Source: Deltaproteobacteria bacterium (GTDB lineage Bacteria; Desulfobacterota; Desulfobacteria; Desulfobacterales; SG8-13). From it: DNA of 5,927 bases. Numbering within the stretch: the stretch's first letter is position 1; every line of letters begins with the position of its first letter. The stretch covers positions 1-5,927 of the forward strand of contig DAOVBC010000163.1 of NCBI GenBank assembly GCA_030670715.1, written 5' to 3'. Position numbers and translations under genes: made by a program. The notes beneath the pieces were generated by a model, which saw only the letters and a list, made by a program, of their open reading frames with translations, was not told the origin of the DNA and made no database searches. Positions 4,759 through 5,927 of the stretch are shown here, in pieces.

Positions 4759-5904
4759 ATGGAAATAGAATCTTTTACGGCGCAGGATCTTTTTGGATGG
4801 GTCACCGGCAGGGAACCCTTTCTTTTGCTGGATGTTCGCAATGATGTTGAATTCGGCAGGTTTAAAGTGGAGGGACCCTACCCGTTTGAAATGGTCAATG
4901 TGCCTTATATGGAATTTGTCGAGCATGAAGAGGAAAGTGTTGCCAGGGTGCCCCGGGGCAAAACAACCCGCATCGTTTGTGCCAAAGAGGGGTCGGCCAA
5001 GTTTGTGGGGGAAATACTGGTCAACAATGGGTTCGACAATGTGGTCTACATGCTCAAAGGGATCAAGGCCTGGGGTAACCTGCTTGCCCCCGTTCGCGTG
5101 GCCACCGATAACGGATATGAACTGTATCAATTCAGGCGTCCGGGCAAGGCTTCCTGCAGCTACGGTCTGGTTTACGGAAAGGAAATGATGGTTTTTGATC
5201 CGGCAAAGAATATTGCCGCCTACCAGGCTTTTGCCGATGATCGCGGTTGTGCGATTACCCACACGTTTGAAACCCACCGCCAGGCCGACTATATATCGGG
5301 AAGCCCGATGCTGCTTAAATCCACGGGTGCTGCTATTATGGCGCCTGAACCGGATTTTAAGGAAGCCCGCTTTCATTATACCCCGGTGCGCGACGGCGAC
5401 GTGTACTCTTTTACCGGCGGCGGCCCTGAAGTGAAGGCCATCCACACACCCGGCCATACCCCTGGCAGCACCTCATATCTTGTCGACGATAAATTTCTTA
5501 TCGCCGGCGACACGGTTTTTATTTATTCGATCGGCCGCCCCGACCTGGGAGGTATGGCCGAGGAATGGTCCCGGATGCTTTTTAACACCATGACGGAGAA
5601 AATTCTGACCATGGACAGCGCGATCAGCGTTTTGCCCGGCCATTATATGGATTGGCAGGAAGCTAATAAATTATTGACCTTTGTTGCCCCGCTGGGAGAA
5701 GTCATCGATAAAAATGCCGAGATCTATAACATCAAAAACGAAAAAGAATTTTATGCTTTTATCAAGGCCAATATACGGCAGCAACCTGAGGAATACGCCA
5801 AGATCCGTGAAATCAATGCCGGTCTGGTGGAAGTGGATGAAGAGAAACAGGATATACTGGACCTTGGTAAGAACGAGTGCGCGGCCAGCGCCATGGGGCA
5901 TTAG
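4759..5904 (+). CDS. Rhodanese-metallo-beta-lactamase fusion, persulfide dioxygenase-like
   Basis: The 381-aa soluble protein has two domains and no signal peptide. Residues 1-108 are a rhodanese domain: LLLDVRND (22-29) and the active-site loop C74-A-K-E-G-S, whose cysteine would carry a persulfide. Residues 115-310 are a metallo-beta-lactamase fold: THRQADYISG from 172, TPGHTPGS (230-237), AGDTVF (249-254), IGRPDLGG (258-265) and LPGHY (292-296). His173, His233 and Asp251 match the three ligands of the mononuclear iron in ETHE1-type persulfide dioxygenases. However, the usual H-x-H-x-D-H is here H-x-Q-x-D-Y, so a binuclear glyoxalase II-like site is unlikely. The C-terminal 70 residues (PEEYAKIREINAGL, then LGKNECA) form an extension I associate with related anaerobe proteins. 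Persulfide oxidation or transfer is therefore probable but not proven; thioester hydrolysis is an alternative. It is transcribed alone, divergent from the synthetase operon. Confidence 0.85.
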   Translation: MEIESFTAQDLFGWVTGREPFLLLDVRNDVEFGRFKVEGPYPFEMVNVPYMEFVEHEEESVARVPRGKTTRIVCAKEGSAKFVGEILVNNGFDNVVYMLKGIKAWGNLLAPVRVATDNGYELYQFRRPGKASCSYGLVYGKEMMVFDPAKNIAAYQAFADDRGCAITHTFETHRQADYISGSPMLLKSTGAAIMAPEPDFKEARFHYTPVRDGDVYSFTGGGPEVKAIHTPGHTPGSTSYLVDDKFLIAGDTVFIYSIGRPDLGGMAEEWSRMLFNTMTEKILTMDSAISVLPGHYMDWQEANKLLTFVAPLGEVIDKNAEIYNIKNEKEFYAFIKANIRQQPEEYAKIREINAGLVEVDEEKQDILDLGKNECAASAMGH

Positions 5905-5927
5905 ACATTGCCTCAACATTCTAACTG

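Noticed and set aside
4696..5457. 253-codon open frame on the minus strand opposite the rhodanese/MBL gene
   Set aside because: The composition (many His, Phe and Gly in irregular order) is that of an antisense shadow, and the opposite frame has clear catalytic motifs.
5905..5927. Terminator or next gene start after the rhodanese/MBL gene
   Set aside because: Only 23 bases remain, with no stem or ribosome binding site visible.

Overview
The window looks like chromosomal DNA of a deltaproteobacterium (Desulfobacterota, perhaps Desulfobacterales). This is inferred from three things: an AtpF tail of the type I associate with that group, a two-gene ADP-forming acyl-CoA synthetase, and a rhodanese/metallo-beta-lactamase fusion typical of anaerobes that handle sulfane sulfur. 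No mobile element, CRISPR array, tRNA or rRNA is visible.

Layout. Bases 1-269 (+) are the C-terminal end of F0F1 ATP synthase subunit b. Bases 334-501 (+) hold a decayed 3' remnant of a cytidylate kinase-like gene. Then comes a minus-strand block read from 4449 down to 509: ADP-forming acyl-CoA synthetase alpha (4449-3082) and beta (3088-2402, overlapping by 7 bp), an MltD-like lytic transglycosylase (2373-1351) and a SurE nucleotidase (about 1315-509). Gaps of 28 and about 35 bp suggest one operon. It is led by a near-consensus sigma70-type promoter (TTGACA, 17 bp, TAAAAT). It converges on the atpF side with only 7 bp between the SurE stop codon and the stop of the kinase remnant.

The 309-bp gap 4450-4758 carries no gene. 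It holds two divergent promoters, a GC-rich inverted repeat between them, and a leader RNA of about 79 nt in front of the last gene. That leader has a pyrimidine-rich segment able to pair either with a nearby decoy or with the ribosome binding site. Bases 4759-5904 (+) encode the 381-residue N-terminal rhodanese plus C-terminal metallo-beta-lactamase protein. Bases 5905-5927 show nothing recognisable.

Together: the synthetase pair would interconvert acyl-CoA and acid with ATP formation (energy conservation). The rhodanese/MBL protein probably works on persulfides or another sulfur-linked substrate. The transglycosylase and SurE are envelope-maintenance and nucleotide-housekeeping genes that appear to share the synthetase transcript. 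I see no clear new multi-gene system. The points most worth checking are the possible RNA switch before the rhodanese/MBL gene and that protein's altered metal motif.
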